Below are positions 33,625 to 42,901 of a stretch of 64,000 nt of DNA, piece by piece. This DNA is from Nonlabens xylanidelens. Its GTDB lineage: Bacteria > Bacteroidota > Bacteroidia > Flavobacteriales > Flavobacteriaceae. Position 1 is the stretch's first letter; every line of letters begins with the position of its first letter. The stretch lies in NCBI RefSeq assembly GCF_002934445.1, contig NZ_PTJE01000006.1, positions 123,460 to 187,459 of the forward strand, read 5' to 3'. The position numbers were made by a program, and so were the translations under genes. Under the pieces are notes generated by a model. It saw only the letters and a program-made list of their open reading frames with translations. It searched no databases and was not told the DNA's origin.

Positions 33625-35025
33625 CTACAAGTGAATTACTTCATCATAAGCATCTGCAACAGCTTCCATTACCGCTTCACTCATTGTAGGGTGTGGATGT
33701 ATCGCTTTAAGGATTTCATGTCCTGTAGTTTCTAGTTTACGAGCTACAACAGCCTCAGCAATCATGTCAGTAACACCAGCACCTATCATGTGACATCCTA
33801 ACCACTCACCGTACTTAGCGTCAAAAATTACTTTTACAAAACCATCTTTTGCACCAGAAGCACTTGCTTTTCCAGATGCAGAGAAAGGAAATTTACCTAC
33901 CTTGATCTCGTGTCCAGCTTCCTTAGCTTGCGCTTCAGTCATACCTACACTTGCGATCTCTGGCGTTGCATACGTACAGCCAGGTATGTTTCCATAATCG
34001 ATAGGTTCTACATGCATGTCAGCTATTTTTTCAACGCAAAGAATACCTTCGGCACTTGCAACGTGAGCTAGAGCTGGTCCAGCAGTAATATCACCTATGG
34101 CATAGTAGCCAGGTAAGTTAGTTTGATACCACTGGTTAACGAGTACCTTGCCACGATCTGTAGAGATACCTATTTCTTCTAGACCTATTCCTGCGATGTT
34201 AGTTTCTATACCTACAGCACTAAGAACAACGTCTGCCTCTATAACCTCTTCTCCTTTTTTAGTCTTAACATGAACTTTTACACCATCACCAGATGTGTCC
34301 ACGCTAGTCACCTCACTAGAAGTCATGATTTTAATTCCTGCTTTTTTAAAGCTGCGTTCCATTTGTTTAGAAACGTCTACATCTTCTACAGGTACGATGC
34401 GGTCTACATATTCTACTATAGTAACATCAGTTCCCATAGAGTTATAGAAATAAGCAAATTCTACACCTATTGCTCCAGACCCAACAACAACTAATTTCTT
34501 AGGTTGTTCTTTAAGAGTCATAGCCTCACGATACCCTATAACCTTTTCACCATCCTGTGGTAAGTTAGGAAGTACACGTGATTTTGCACCAGTTGCGATA
34601 ATAATATGGTTTCCTTCTACAGTAGAGGTAGATCCATCTTCAGCTTTCACCTCGATTTTTTTACCTTTTTTTACCGTACCGTAACCCATGATTACGTCTA
34701 TTTTATTCTTTTTAAGTAAGAACTGCACACCTTTGCTCATTCCGTCTGCCACATCGCGGCTACGTTTTACAACAGCAGTAAAATCCTTATCTACATTATC
34801 AGCTTTAAGTCCATAATCTGCAGCGTGGTTGAGGTAATTGAATACATCGGCACTTTTTATAAGCGCTTTAGTAGGAATACAACCCCAGTTTAAACACACT
34901 CCACCTAGAGATTCCTTTTCAACGATTGCTGTTTTTAACCCTAGTTGAGAAGCACGTATTGCTGTTACATATCCGCCAGGTCCACTACCTAAAACGATCA
35001 CATCATATTTACTCATATCAGTCAT
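33625..35025 (-). CDS. lpdA: Dihydrolipoyl dehydrogenase
   Basis: This is the E3 subunit of 2-oxoacid dehydrogenase complexes, a flavoprotein that reoxidises dihydrolipoamide with NAD+. The 466-aa product has an FAD-binding [15 protein letters not shown], the redox disulfide [15 protein letters not shown] (C44 and C49), the NAD-binding [32 protein letters not shown] and the C-terminal [13 protein letters not shown] catalytic His-Glu pair. The Met at 35016 ([10 protein letters not shown]) is an equally good start. It is not linked to E1/E2 genes here. It is divergent from pyrD. Confidence 0.95.
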   Translation of the reverse strand: MTDMSKYDVIVLGSGPGGYVTAIRASQLGLKTAIVEKESLGGVCLNWGCIPTKALIKSADVFNYLNHAADYGLKADNVDKDFTAVVKRSRDVADGMSKGVQFLLKKNKIDVIMGYGTVKKGKKIEVKAEDGSTSTVEGNHIIIATGAKSRVLPNLPQDGEKVIGYREAMTLKEQPKKLVVVGSGAIGVEFAYFYNSMGTDVTIVEYVDRIVPVEDVDVSKQMERSFKKAGIKIMTSSEVTSVDTSGDGVKVHVKTKKGEEVIEADVVLSAVGIETNIAGIGLEEIGISTDRGKVLVNQWYQTNLPGYYAIGDITAGPALAHVASAEGILCVEKIADMHVEPIDYGNIPGCTYATPEIASVGMTEAQAKEAGHEIKVGKFPFSASGKASASGAKDGFVKVIFDAKYGEWLGCHMIGAGVTDMIAEAVVARKLETTGHEILKAIHPHPTMSEAVMEAVADAYDEVIHL

Positions 35026-35068
35026 TTTTTAAGAGTAACAAAAATATGGAATAAAGTCGAATGGATTG

Positions 35069-35076
35069 TAAATTTG
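35069..35076 (+). promoter_or_regulatory. -7 box TAAATTTG of pyrD
   Basis: Exact TANNTTTG match 15 nt before the ATG at 35092. It overlaps the in-frame TTG at 35074 and so argues against that start. Confidence 0.5.
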
Positions 35077-35091
35077 CGCAACCTTATTCTT

Positions 35092-36138
35092 ATGTATAAA
35101 TCTTTAGTCCGTCCGTTACTTTTTGCCTTTGATCCAGAGGCTGTTCATCACTTTTCTTTTAAGAGCATTAAATTGTTAAGTAAAATACCTGGTTTTAGCA
35201 CGCTTTCGCGAAAGCGTTACAGGAAAAATCATCCTGCTTTAAAAAGAGAACTCTTTGGTTTACAGTTTGATAATCCGGTGGGTATGGCTGCAGGATTTGA
35301 TAAAGATGCCAAAGCTTTTAAAGAATTTTCTAACCTAGGTTTTGGATTTATAGAGATAGGAACGCTGACACCAGTACCACAAGATGGTAATCCTAAGCAA
35401 CGTCTTTTTAGATTAAAAAAAGATCAGGCGATAGTAAATCGCATGGGGTTCAATAACGGTGGTGTAGACCTAGCGGTGGAACGATTAAAGAAAAACCCCA
35501 AATTAGGTCATCCTAATCATGTTTTGATAGGTGGTAACATCGGTAAGAACAAAGTTACACCTAATGACCAGGCAGTAAATGATTACATTATCTGTTTTGA
35601 AAAACTATTTGATCATGTAGATTATTTTACAGTAAATGTAAGCTCGCCTAATACACCAGGTCTAAGAGAATTACAAGACCGCAAGCCATTAACGCATATA
35701 TTACAAACACTACAAGACTTAAATAATAAAAAGCCTCAAAGAAAACCGATACTCCTTAAAATCGCTCCAGATCTTACTGACGATCAATTGATGGATATTA
35801 TTGGAATAGTAGAAGATACTAAAATCGATGGAGTTATTTCTTCTAACACCACCATCTCTAGAGAAGGATTGCAATCAGAAGAAAGTCTAGTAAAACAAGC
35901 CGGCGGACTGAGCGGTGCGCCATTAACTAAAAGAGCGACTGAGGTGATTGCTTTTTTACACGATAAAAGCAACGGTGCCTTCCCGATTATCGGTGTAGGT
36001 GGTATTATGACCGCACAAGATGCTATTGATAAAATAAATGCTGGTGCCAGTCTGGTTCAATTATATACTGGTTTTGTTTATGAAGGCCCTGCGTTGATTA
36101 GGGAAATTAATGAAGAAATAATTAGAAAAGCTCACTAG
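35092..36138 (+). CDS. pyrD: Quinone-dependent dihydroorotate dehydrogenase
   Basis: This is a class 2 DHODH, oxidising dihydroorotate to orotate for pyrimidine synthesis at the cytoplasmic membrane with a quinone acceptor. The 348-aa protein has the N-terminal membrane-associating helices of class 2 ([17 protein letters not shown], then LLSKIPGF), [42 protein letters not shown] with the catalytic Ser, and [12 protein letters not shown] near the C-terminus. The palindrome at 35201-35216 is in frame and encodes TLSRKR (about residues 37-42) in the linker after the membrane helices. The ATG at 35092 is chosen over a TTG within the promoter box. Confidence 0.94.
   Translation: MYKSLVRPLLFAFDPEAVHHFSFKSIKLLSKIPGFSTLSRKRYRKNHPALKRELFGLQFDNPVGMAAGFDKDAKAFKEFSNLGFGFIEIGTLTPVPQDGNPKQRLFRLKKDQAIVNRMGFNNGGVDLAVERLKKNPKLGHPNHVLIGGNIGKNKVTPNDQAVNDYIICFEKLFDHVDYFTVNVSSPNTPGLRELQDRKPLTHILQTLQDLNNKKPQRKPILLKIAPDLTDDQLMDIIGIVEDTKIDGVISSNTTISREGLQSEESLVKQAGGLSGAPLTKRATEVIAFLHDKSNGAFPIIGVGGIMTAQDAIDKINAGASLVQLYTGFVYEGPALIREINEEIIRKAH
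35201..35216. repeat. Dispersed palindrome, copy 8
   Basis: Perfect CGCTTTCGCGAAAGCG inside pyrD, preceded by GCA, read in the LSRKR frame. Confidence 0.9.
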
Positions 36139-36170
36139 TTTTTTATTTTTTTGACGAAATAATAAGAAAC

Positions 36171-36524
36171 ATGCAACATATTAAATTTTTATTACCAGTC
36201 CTTTTTACTTTTTTTATAATAAGCTGTGCGACAGTTGAAGACCATTTTGATGAGAAATGGAAAGGTAAAACGGCAGCTAGTATGATTAAAAAGAATGGCG
36301 AACCGGATGAAATAAAAGAAGGAGATAATGGTGAAAAAATTCTTGTTTATTACGTTCAACAAACGAGTAAACTTGGGTATGCAAAAGCTACTAAACCTAC
36401 ATCTAATCGTGCTCAACAAATTAAGAATGAGCAAAAATTGAATAATCCTAAAACATATTCTTATACTCTCAATTATTATGTAAATTCTAACGATAGGATA
36501 TATAAAGTCACACAAACGCCTTAG
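36171..36524 (+). CDS. Small lipoprotein of unknown function
   Basis: This is a 117-aa predicted lipoprotein. The signal sequence ends in FIISCATVEDHF with lipobox Cys19. The mature part starts with a segment like the BamE/SmpA outer-membrane lipoproteins (SMIKKNGEPDEIKEGDNGEKILVYYV, short helix then strands), followed by a basic loop and a C-terminal strand (YSYTLNYYVNSNDRIYKVTQ). The BamE resemblance is only in general layout. It lies 32 bp after pyrD and before a clear terminator, so it may be co-transcribed with pyrD. Confidence 0.68.
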   Translation: MQHIKFLLPVLFTFFIISCATVEDHFDEKWKGKTAASMIKKNGEPDEIKEGDNGEKILVYYVQQTSKLGYAKATKPTSNRAQQIKNEQKLNNPKTYSYTLNYYVNSNDRIYKVTQTP

Positions 36525-36554
36525 GTTAAAATATTAAGATGCTATAACGTACCC

Positions 36555-36584
36555 AAGGCTATCATTAATTTGATAGCCTTTTTT
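36555..36584 (+). terminator. Terminator after the small lipoprotein gene
   Basis: Perfect stem AAGGCTATCA / TGATAGCCTT with a 6-nt loop, then TTTT. Confidence 0.85.
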
Positions 36585-36666
36585 ATTGGTTGACATTTAA
36601 ATCTTAAGGGTCATTTGTTGAAACTGTCAAATGTTTGTATACTTACTCTTAAATTTAAGAGGAGAT

Positions 36667-36927
36667 ATGGTTTATTTAACTTGTGATAAATGTAACGAAG
36701 AATTTCCCATGGCATTAAAGGGTTGTCCTTCGTGCACAGATATTGGCAAAAAGGCTAAAAATAAATTTATCGAATCAGAAAAAAATACTTCTAAGGGAAA
36801 GTATTCTGAATTTGATCAATATCACAAAAAGACTGAATCTAAAAGTATTTTTACCTTCAGAAATATCCTTAGCTTTATTCTGATCACTTTTGCAATTGTA
36901 CGTATAATCATTAGGCTTAATAAGTGA
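36667..36927 (+). CDS. Small zinc-ribbon membrane protein
   Basis: This is an 86-aa protein with a four-cysteine zinc ribbon at the N-terminus (CDKC about residues 6-9 and CPSC about 20-23), a charged linker (about 26-60), and one C-terminal membrane helix (ILSFILITFAIVRIII). The frame is open to 36631, but the ATG at 36667 is preceded by a purine-rich AGAGGAGAT and places the first CxxC close to the start, so it is preferred. The last codon overlaps the GTG of the LysE-type exporter by 4 nt, so the two are translationally coupled. The function is unknown. Confidence 0.7.
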   Translation: MVYLTCDKCNEEFPMALKGCPSCTDIGKKAKNKFIESEKNTSKGKYSEFDQYHKKTESKSIFTFRNILSFILITFAIVRIIIRLNK

Positions 36928-37541
36928 TAGAAACCCTAATCTCCTTTGCATTTGCAACTTTACTCCTCGCATTAAGTCCAGGACCAGATAATATTTTTGT
37001 ACTCACACAATCAGTTGCAAGAGGCTCTAAATACGGGATCGCCATCGCCAGTGGATTAATTACAGGATGTATTGTTCATACATCAGTAGTTGCATTAGGT
37101 TTTGCTGTTGTTATCCGAGATAATGAGTGGTTGTTGTATTCTATTAAAATTGCTGGTGCTATTTATTTGCTTTATCTCGCTTTTAAAATTTATAAATCAG
37201 ATGCGAGTATTGAATTTGGTGATTCAAAAACTTCTTCCCAAAGTCTATGGAAGCTTTACAAAGTAGGAATTACTATGAATTTGCTCAATCCTAAAGTGAC
37301 TTTGTTTTTTCTCGCATTGTTACCGCAATTTGTAATCGCAAACTCTTATCCAGACTGGATTCAGATTTATGTTTTAGGTGGCGTTTTTATGTTAGTTTCA
37401 TTACTAACATTTTACACCATTGCTTTACTAGCAGGAAAAGCAGCAAGTTTTATAAAAACTTCTACCTGGTTTGCACCAGCCATGAAATGGACGCAAATTG
37501 TAGTTTTTATAGGTATTGCTGTTGCTATTTTGATTCCGTAA
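36924..37541 (+). CDS. LysE/RhtB family amino-acid exporter
   Basis: This is a 205-aa inner-membrane exporter of amino acids or small metabolites. It has six hydrophobic segments and the family start TLLLALSPGPDNIFVLTQSVARGSKYGI (the SPGP-N motif near residues 19-25), with GITMNLLNPKVTLFFLALLPQF in the fourth-fifth helix region. It starts with GTG overlapping the zinc-ribbon gene stop (GTGA). The substrate cannot be told; threonine, homoserine, lysine and leucine exporters share this fold. Confidence 0.88.
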   Translation: MIETLISFAFATLLLALSPGPDNIFVLTQSVARGSKYGIAIASGLITGCIVHTSVVALGFAVVIRDNEWLLYSIKIAGAIYLLYLAFKIYKSDASIEFGDSKTSSQSLWKLYKVGITMNLLNPKVTLFFLALLPQFVIANSYPDWIQIYVLGGVFMLVSLLTFYTIALLAGKAASFIKTSTWFAPAMKWTQIVVFIGIAVAILIP

Positions 37542-37582
37542 ATAAAATGCTTTTAAACAACTTGCATATTTAGATTTCTTGA

Positions 37583-39361
37583 CTAATTATTCTCCATGGT
37601 TTTTGAAAAATTGATAGCAGTTTCTATAAGAGCAAGATGTGAATAAGCCTGCGGGAAATTACCTAGTAGTCTTTTAGTTTCAAAATCAATATCCTCACTA
37701 AATAATCCTAAATGATTACTATAAGATAACAACTGATCAAAATACATGCGAGCTTTCTTAGTCTCCCCTATTTTATTAAGACTGTCGATAAACCAAAATG
37801 AGCAAATTGTAAAGCTGGAAGAAGGCTCTCCAAAGTCGTCTTGATTCTTATATCTATACATTAATCCATCGCGGCACAATTCTTTTTCTGTTGCTTGGAC
37901 AGTACTTATAAAACGAGAATCTGTGGCTTTAATAAATCCATACTGTTCCATTAGTAATGTAGATGCATCTAAATCTTTTGAGCCATAAGATTGAGTATAA
38001 GCTTGTACTTCTTCACTCCAAGAATTCTGGTAAATGTCTTCATAGATTTCTGATCGTAGTGTTTTCCAGTCTTCTAAAGGTTCTTTACGACCTAATATCA
38101 CACCTACTTTAATAGCCCTATCCATGGCTACCCAACAAAGTAATTTTGAAAAGGTAAAATGTCTATCTTCAGTACGCAATTCCCATATACCTTTATCTGG
38201 TTCTTGCCAGTGTTGTTCTACTATTTTAGTAATTCCTTTAATAATGGTCCATAGTTCTTCACGGTTTTCTAAAGTGGTTTCAAACTCTACAAACTGGCGA
38301 TAAATAACCTCCATTAAAATCCCATAAATATCATTTTGCTTCTGTATATAAGCAGCGTTACCTATACGCACAGGCTGCGAATTCTTATAACCATCAAGGT
38401 GATCTAAGAAACTTTCGGTCAGGTCACGCTCACCATTAATTCCATACATGATTTGAATTTTTTCATCCTTATCTGGTATGGTATTTATAACAAATTGTAA
38501 AAATTTACGTGCACTTAATGGGTGACCTAGATCTGCAATTACTTTAATTACCATTGATGCATCACGTATCCAACAAAAACGATAATCCCAGTTTCTTACC
38601 TCACCTATAGTTTCTGGCAAACTTGTTGTAGCCGCAGCAAGAACAGCACCAGACTTTTCATATGAAAGCACTTTGAGTGTAAGAGCACTGCGTATAATTT
38701 CATTTTGATATATAGGATAACTAGTCGTTTTTTCACTCCAGTCCATCCAGTAGGTTTTAGTACGTTGGAATTTGAGATAGCATCTATCTAGGCTTTGTTG
38801 ACTCAATTTTTCATGATAACTTACAAGTAAATAAGCGTTACTAGTCAGTGTTATAGTTTGCTGGTTGACAATGTCTTCATAGTTAAGATCACTATATAAA
38901 AACAAAGAATCATATTTACCGTCTTTAGTCTGGCTGTGGACATATTCTTCTTCAATTGTGGTAAATACTTTACTAGAAGCATATTCTAGACGTGGATCAT
39001 ATTGAATGGAGAATTGTGGCTTTCCTTTTAAAAGCCTTATAAATCTTATGATATCAGGTGGCGTGTAATAACTACCGTCTTCTTGCTGGTAGCGCGGCAT
39101 AAAATCAATTACTTGAAAGGCATCGATACCATTATCATAAGTAGTGCTTAGAATATTTGTTTTCCACAGATATTCTTGAGATATACTATAATCATCACGT
39201 AATATAAAACTAAGAGAACCACCCTTTTTATCATCTAATAATTTTGCAAATACAGACGCAGAATCAAATATGGGAAGACAGCACCAGTCAATGGATCCTT
39301 TTTCAGAAATAAGGGCTGCGCTTTGGCAGTTACCTATAATTCCATAATTTAAATTATTCAT
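37583..39361 (-). CDS. Glycoside hydrolase family 15 protein
   Basis: This is a 592-aa glucoamylase-like enzyme. It has an N-terminal beta-sandwich domain starting YGIIGNCQSAALISEKGSIDW (about residues 5-25) with CCLPIFDSASVFAKLL, and a C-terminal (alpha/alpha)6 catalytic barrel with NWDYRFCWIRDASMVIKVI (about 253-271), characteristic of GH15 proteins including bacterial trehalases. There is no signal peptide, so it acts in the cytoplasm. It is divergent from the trehalose-phosphate synthase/phosphatase gene (86-bp gap), which makes trehalose or a related alpha-glucoside its likely substrate; this is inferred from context. Confidence 0.86.
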   Translation of the reverse strand: MNNLNYGIIGNCQSAALISEKGSIDWCCLPIFDSASVFAKLLDDKKGGSLSFILRDDYSISQEYLWKTNILSTTYDNGIDAFQVIDFMPRYQQEDGSYYTPPDIIRFIRLLKGKPQFSIQYDPRLEYASSKVFTTIEEEYVHSQTKDGKYDSLFLYSDLNYEDIVNQQTITLTSNAYLLVSYHEKLSQQSLDRCYLKFQRTKTYWMDWSEKTTSYPIYQNEIIRSALTLKVLSYEKSGAVLAAATTSLPETIGEVRNWDYRFCWIRDASMVIKVIADLGHPLSARKFLQFVINTIPDKDEKIQIMYGINGERDLTESFLDHLDGYKNSQPVRIGNAAYIQKQNDIYGILMEVIYRQFVEFETTLENREELWTIIKGITKIVEQHWQEPDKGIWELRTEDRHFTFSKLLCWVAMDRAIKVGVILGRKEPLEDWKTLRSEIYEDIYQNSWSEEVQAYTQSYGSKDLDASTLLMEQYGFIKATDSRFISTVQATEKELCRDGLMYRYKNQDDFGEPSSSFTICSFWFIDSLNKIGETKKARMYFDQLLSYSNHLGLFSEDIDFETKRLLGNFPQAYSHLALIETAINFSKTMENN

Positions 39362-39447
39362 AATAATCGTAAATTTTTATTTAGGACAAACAGATTTTTC
39401 CGAAATTTAAGAATTAATGAATAATTCAAACCAAAGATTTTATTTTT

Positions 39448-41658
39448 ATGTTAAAAACCTTAATAGTTTCTAATAGATTACCCTTACAATTAAACATTAA
39501 GAATGGTAAGGTTTCCTCTTCTCCTAGTGTAGGTGGGCTAGCTACAGGACTTAAATCTGTACATAAAGAGAGTAATGGTTTATGGATAGGGTGGAATGGT
39601 CTTATACAGGAAGATGTTGATTCCCAGCTAGTAAATACTGTGGAGAAGGTAGTAAAAGAACAACAATGTGCCTCTGTAACATTATCTAAAGATGACTTCG
39701 ACGGTTTTTACTATGGATTTAGCAATCATACCATATGGCCCATGTTTCATTATTTTATGGAATACGCAAAATTTAGTAATGATTATTGGGAATCTTACAA
39801 AAGGGTAAATGAAAAATTTGCGCAAGTAGTGTTAGAAAATCTTGAAGAAGGTGATACCGTTTGGATACATGATTATCAGCTTATGTTATTGCCTCAACTT
39901 ATAAAAGAAAAACGTCCTGATGTATCTGTTGGTTTCTTTTTACATATTCCATTTCCTTCGTTTGAAGTTTTTAGAACAATTCCATGGCGTGAGCAGATTT
40001 TAAATGGTCTTCTAGGAGCCGATCTTATAGGGTTTCATACATATGATTATGAGCGACATTTTTTAAGCTCGGTAAGTAGGATTTTAGGCTATGCGACTAG
40101 TTTTAATAGTATCACTCTGGCAGATCGTGTGGTGACGGTAGATTCTTTTCCTATGGGTATCGATTATGAAAAGTTCTCGTCTTTCGCGAAAGCGAATCAA
40201 CAACAAACAGACACAACACAGAGTGAGCTACAACGTAGATTATACCATCATCAAGAAGAAACTCCAGAGGCTAAAATGATTCTTTCTATCGATCGACTGG
40301 ATTATACAAAAGGTATAGCAAACCGTATCAAGGCTTATGAACGTTTTCTAGAGAAATATCCTGAATACATCGAAAAAGTGAGACTAGTTATGCTAGCGGT
40401 TCCTAGTCGTTCCAACGTAAAGCAATATAAACGATTGAAAAAAGAAATAGATGAGCTAGTAGGGCGAATTAATGGAAAATTTGCCACAGTAAGCTGGACA
40501 CCTATCTGGTACTTTTATCGATCCATGCCTTTTACAAATTTAATAGACCTATATACTTCTTGTGAGGTAGCACTTATAACACCTATACGAGACGGAATGA
40601 ACTTAGTTGCTAAAGAATATGTTGCCTGTCGCACTGATCAGACAGGTGTATTAATTCTAAGTGAAATGGCAGGTGCCGCAAAGGAAATGAATGAGGCATT
40701 ACTCATCAATCCTAATGATATGGAATTGATTGCAGACACTATTAAGGAAGCTATAGAGATGCCTGTAAGTGAGCAGAAAAAACGTAATAAATATATGCAA
40801 AGCCGTCTTAAACGCTATAATGTAGAAAAGTGGGCAGAAGATTTTATGAACAAGCTTAAATCAATTAAAAGGACCGAAGAGTTAGTAAAGACTAAATTAT
40901 TAAATTTTAATCGCAAGGAAAAATTATTACAACGATATAAAGAATCTAAGAATAGAATCTTCTTTTTAGATTATGATGGGACTTTGAGAGGATTTGTGAA
41001 TAATCCTAATGAAGCATCCCCTGATGAGAAAATTTTAAATTTAGTACGTAGTTTAAATAATTTGCCACGTACTGAAGTTGTGATCATAAGTGGTCGCGAT
41101 GCAGATACTTTAGGAGAGTGGTTTAAAGATATTCCGGTAGTTCTTATTGCAGAACATGGGGTTCTTAAGAAAAATGTGGTCGATAACAAATGGTTTCTAA
41201 CTGAGGCCATGAATACAGATTGGTTTCCTACTATTGAACCTATTCTTCAAAAATATGTGGATCGTACTCCAGGAACATTCATTGAGAAAAAGAAATATTC
41301 ATTAGCATGGCACTACCGCAAAGCAGATCCCGATTTAGGTGAACAACGAGCAACAGAACTCTCTAATGTTATTAAAGAATTAAGCATTAACCGTGGCTTA
41401 AGTGTTCTTTATGGTAACAAAGTCATTGAAGTGAAAAGTATGAATGTTCATAAAGGTAAAGCAGCAACTAATCATATATTAAGTTCAGAAAAGGATTTTG
41501 TATTTGCAATAGGAGATGACTGGACGGATGAATTTATGTTCCAGGACCTACCAGAAGATGCTGTTACTGTTAAAGTAGGACGTGTTAATACTGCAGCACG
41601 ATATTATATAGAAAGACAGGAAGATGTTGCCGATTTGTTGAGTTTGTTTATATCTTAA
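39448..41658 (+). CDS. otsAB: Bifunctional trehalose-6-phosphate synthase / trehalose-phosphatase
   Basis: This is a fusion of OtsA and OtsB, 736 aa, making trehalose from UDP-glucose and glucose-6-phosphate in two steps. The GT20 synthase part (about 1-470) has VSNRLPLQL, WIHDYQLMLLPQLIKE, GFFLHIPFPSFEVFRTIPW, IDRLDYTKGI and TPIRDGMNLVAKEYVACR. The HAD phosphatase part (about 505-736) has FFLDYDGTL, IISGRDADTL and FAIGDDWTDEFMF. Both active sites look complete. The palindrome at 40181-40194 encodes SFAKA at about 244-248, just before the acceptor-side helix of the synthase. It would supply compatible solute for osmotic stress. Confidence 0.94.
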   Translation: MLKTLIVSNRLPLQLNIKNGKVSSSPSVGGLATGLKSVHKESNGLWIGWNGLIQEDVDSQLVNTVEKVVKEQQCASVTLSKDDFDGFYYGFSNHTIWPMFHYFMEYAKFSNDYWESYKRVNEKFAQVVLENLEEGDTVWIHDYQLMLLPQLIKEKRPDVSVGFFLHIPFPSFEVFRTIPWREQILNGLLGADLIGFHTYDYERHFLSSVSRILGYATSFNSITLADRVVTVDSFPMGIDYEKFSSFAKANQQQTDTTQSELQRRLYHHQEETPEAKMILSIDRLDYTKGIANRIKAYERFLEKYPEYIEKVRLVMLAVPSRSNVKQYKRLKKEIDELVGRINGKFATVSWTPIWYFYRSMPFTNLIDLYTSCEVALITPIRDGMNLVAKEYVACRTDQTGVLILSEMAGAAKEMNEALLINPNDMELIADTIKEAIEMPVSEQKKRNKYMQSRLKRYNVEKWAEDFMNKLKSIKRTEELVKTKLLNFNRKEKLLQRYKESKNRIFFLDYDGTLRGFVNNPNEASPDEKILNLVRSLNNLPRTEVVIISGRDADTLGEWFKDIPVVLIAEHGVLKKNVVDNKWFLTEAMNTDWFPTIEPILQKYVDRTPGTFIEKKKYSLAWHYRKADPDLGEQRATELSNVIKELSINRGLSVLYGNKVIEVKSMNVHKGKAATNHILSSEKDFVFAIGDDWTDEFMFQDLPEDAVTVKVGRVNTAARYYIERQEDVADLLSLFIS
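40181..40194. repeat. Dispersed palindrome, copy 9 (14-nt core)
   Basis: CTTTCGCGAAAGCG inside otsAB; the two leftmost bases differ (GT in place of CG). Read as (S)FAKA. Confidence 0.85.
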
Positions 41659-41813
41659 AAAGGGTTGTTGTAATCAATTAAGTGCCGTTGTGATATTTAT
41701 GTGATGATTATTATTCATATTTGAATACTGATTTAGAAATCGTAATAAGTTAGACTTGAATTTTATTAAAATATTTTAAAAGTAATTTTCCCCTTAAATT
41801 TTACTTTAATCTT

Positions 41814-41840
41814 AAAGCCTCTTTTTATAAGAGGCTTTTT
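41814..41840 (+). terminator. Terminator downstream of otsAB
   Basis: Perfect stem AAAGCCTCTT / AAGAGGCTTT with a 5-nt loop and T-run. The 155 bp between the otsAB stop and this hairpin show nothing else. Confidence 0.8.
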
Positions 41841-41890
41841 GACTTTTAAATAAGAAGTAGAAATCATTTCCGCAAACCTTTGCGTAACCT

Positions 41891-41898
41891 TATATTTG
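41891..41898 (+). promoter_or_regulatory. -7 box TATATTTG of the HMG-CoA lyase-like gene
   Basis: Exact TANNTTTG match 7 nt before the ATG at 41906, predicting a leaderless or near-leaderless mRNA. Confidence 0.5.
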
Positions 41899-41905
41899 CA
41901 GCTCA

Positions 41906-42769
41906 ATGGAAAAGGTAAAAATCATAGAATGTCCGCGTGACGCAATGCAAGGAATCAAAGAAATGATTCCTACAGATTTGAAGGTGCAATACCTTCAATC
42001 CTTATTGCGATGTGGATTTGATACCATAGATTTTGGTAGTTTTGTTTCTCCTAAAGCAATACCGCAACTAGTGGATACGGCTGAGGTTCTTTCAAAACTT
42101 GACCTTTCTAAAACAGAATCTAAACTGCTTGCTATTATTGCAAATCTACGTGGTGCAAAAGCGGCATGTGAGCATCCAGAGATTCAATATTTGGGTTATC
42201 CATTCTCTATTTCAGAGAATTTCCAGATGCGTAATACCCATAAAACTATTGCACAAAGTGTGGAGTTGTTGCAAGAAGTAATTGATCTCGCTCAAAAGCA
42301 TAATAAAGAATTAGTAGTTTATATCTCGATGGGATTTGGTAATCCTTATGGAGATCCATGGAATGTGGAGATAGTAGGAGAGTGGACAGAGAAATTATAC
42401 AAGATGGGCGTTAAGATTTTATCGCTATCTGATACCATAGGTAGTTCAGATCCCGAGACGATTACTTATTTGTTCTCTAACTTGATTCCTAAATATCCTG
42501 AAATAGAATTTGGTGCACACTTACATACCACACCTACCACGTGGCATGAAAAAGTAGACGCTGCTTATAAAGCTGGTTGCCGTCGTTTTGATGGTGCGAT
42601 TCAAGGTTTTGGCGGTTGCCCTATGGCAAAGGATGAACTTACAGGTAATATGCCTACAGAGAAAATGGTAAGTTATTTTAATGCCGTAAAAGCAGATTCA
42701 AACGTAAACGCGATGTCCTTTGAAAGCAGTTACAATGAAGCGACAAAAATCTTTACTAAGTATCATTAG
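41906..42769 (+). CDS. Hydroxymethylglutaryl-CoA lyase (DRE-TIM family)
   Basis: This enzyme cleaves HMG-CoA to acetoacetate and acetyl-CoA, the last step of leucine catabolism. The 287-aa product has the DRE-TIM start IIECPRDAMQGIKEMIPTD (Asp-Ala variant of the R-D metal motif), DTIDFGSFVSPKAIPQ, SLSDTIGSSDPETI, FGAHLHTTP (metal-binding HxH) and the glycine-rich GFGGCPMAKDELTGNMPTE with the catalytic Cys. It is not next to other leucine-degradation genes but lies about 3.3 kb from the paa operon, which also yields acetyl-CoA. A promoter box lies directly upstream. Confidence 0.9.
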   Translation: MEKVKIIECPRDAMQGIKEMIPTDLKVQYLQSLLRCGFDTIDFGSFVSPKAIPQLVDTAEVLSKLDLSKTESKLLAIIANLRGAKAACEHPEIQYLGYPFSISENFQMRNTHKTIAQSVELLQEVIDLAQKHNKELVVYISMGFGNPYGDPWNVEIVGEWTEKLYKMGVKILSLSDTIGSSDPETITYLFSNLIPKYPEIEFGAHLHTTPTTWHEKVDAAYKAGCRRFDGAIQGFGGCPMAKDELTGNMPTEKMVSYFNAVKADSNVNAMSFESSYNEATKIFTKYH

Positions 42770-42876
42770 GCTATATTTAAACAGTGACATTTCTAGAGTC
42801 ATTGGGATCGCAATTTAATTTTATTCATATTTAAAATCTTATCAGAATCTTAACCTAGCACAGGTGTTTAAAGGTC

Positions 42877-42884
42877 TATTTTTG
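42877..42884 (+). promoter_or_regulatory. -7 box TATTTTTG of the GH3-family gene
   Basis: Exact TANNTTTG match 17 nt before the ATG at 42902. Confidence 0.45.
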
Positions 42885-42901
42885 GAATAAACCACTATTT
42901 C

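Noticed and set aside
36192..36515. Minus-strand open frame of 107 codons opposite the small lipoprotein gene
   Set aside because: Composition is typical of an AT-rich shadow frame (many Ile, Phe, Arg); the plus-strand frame has a proper lipobox.
41659..41905. A regulatory RNA between otsAB and the HMG-CoA lyase-like gene
   Set aside because: Only an ordinary terminator and a promoter box are visible; the remainder is AT-rich without strong pairing.
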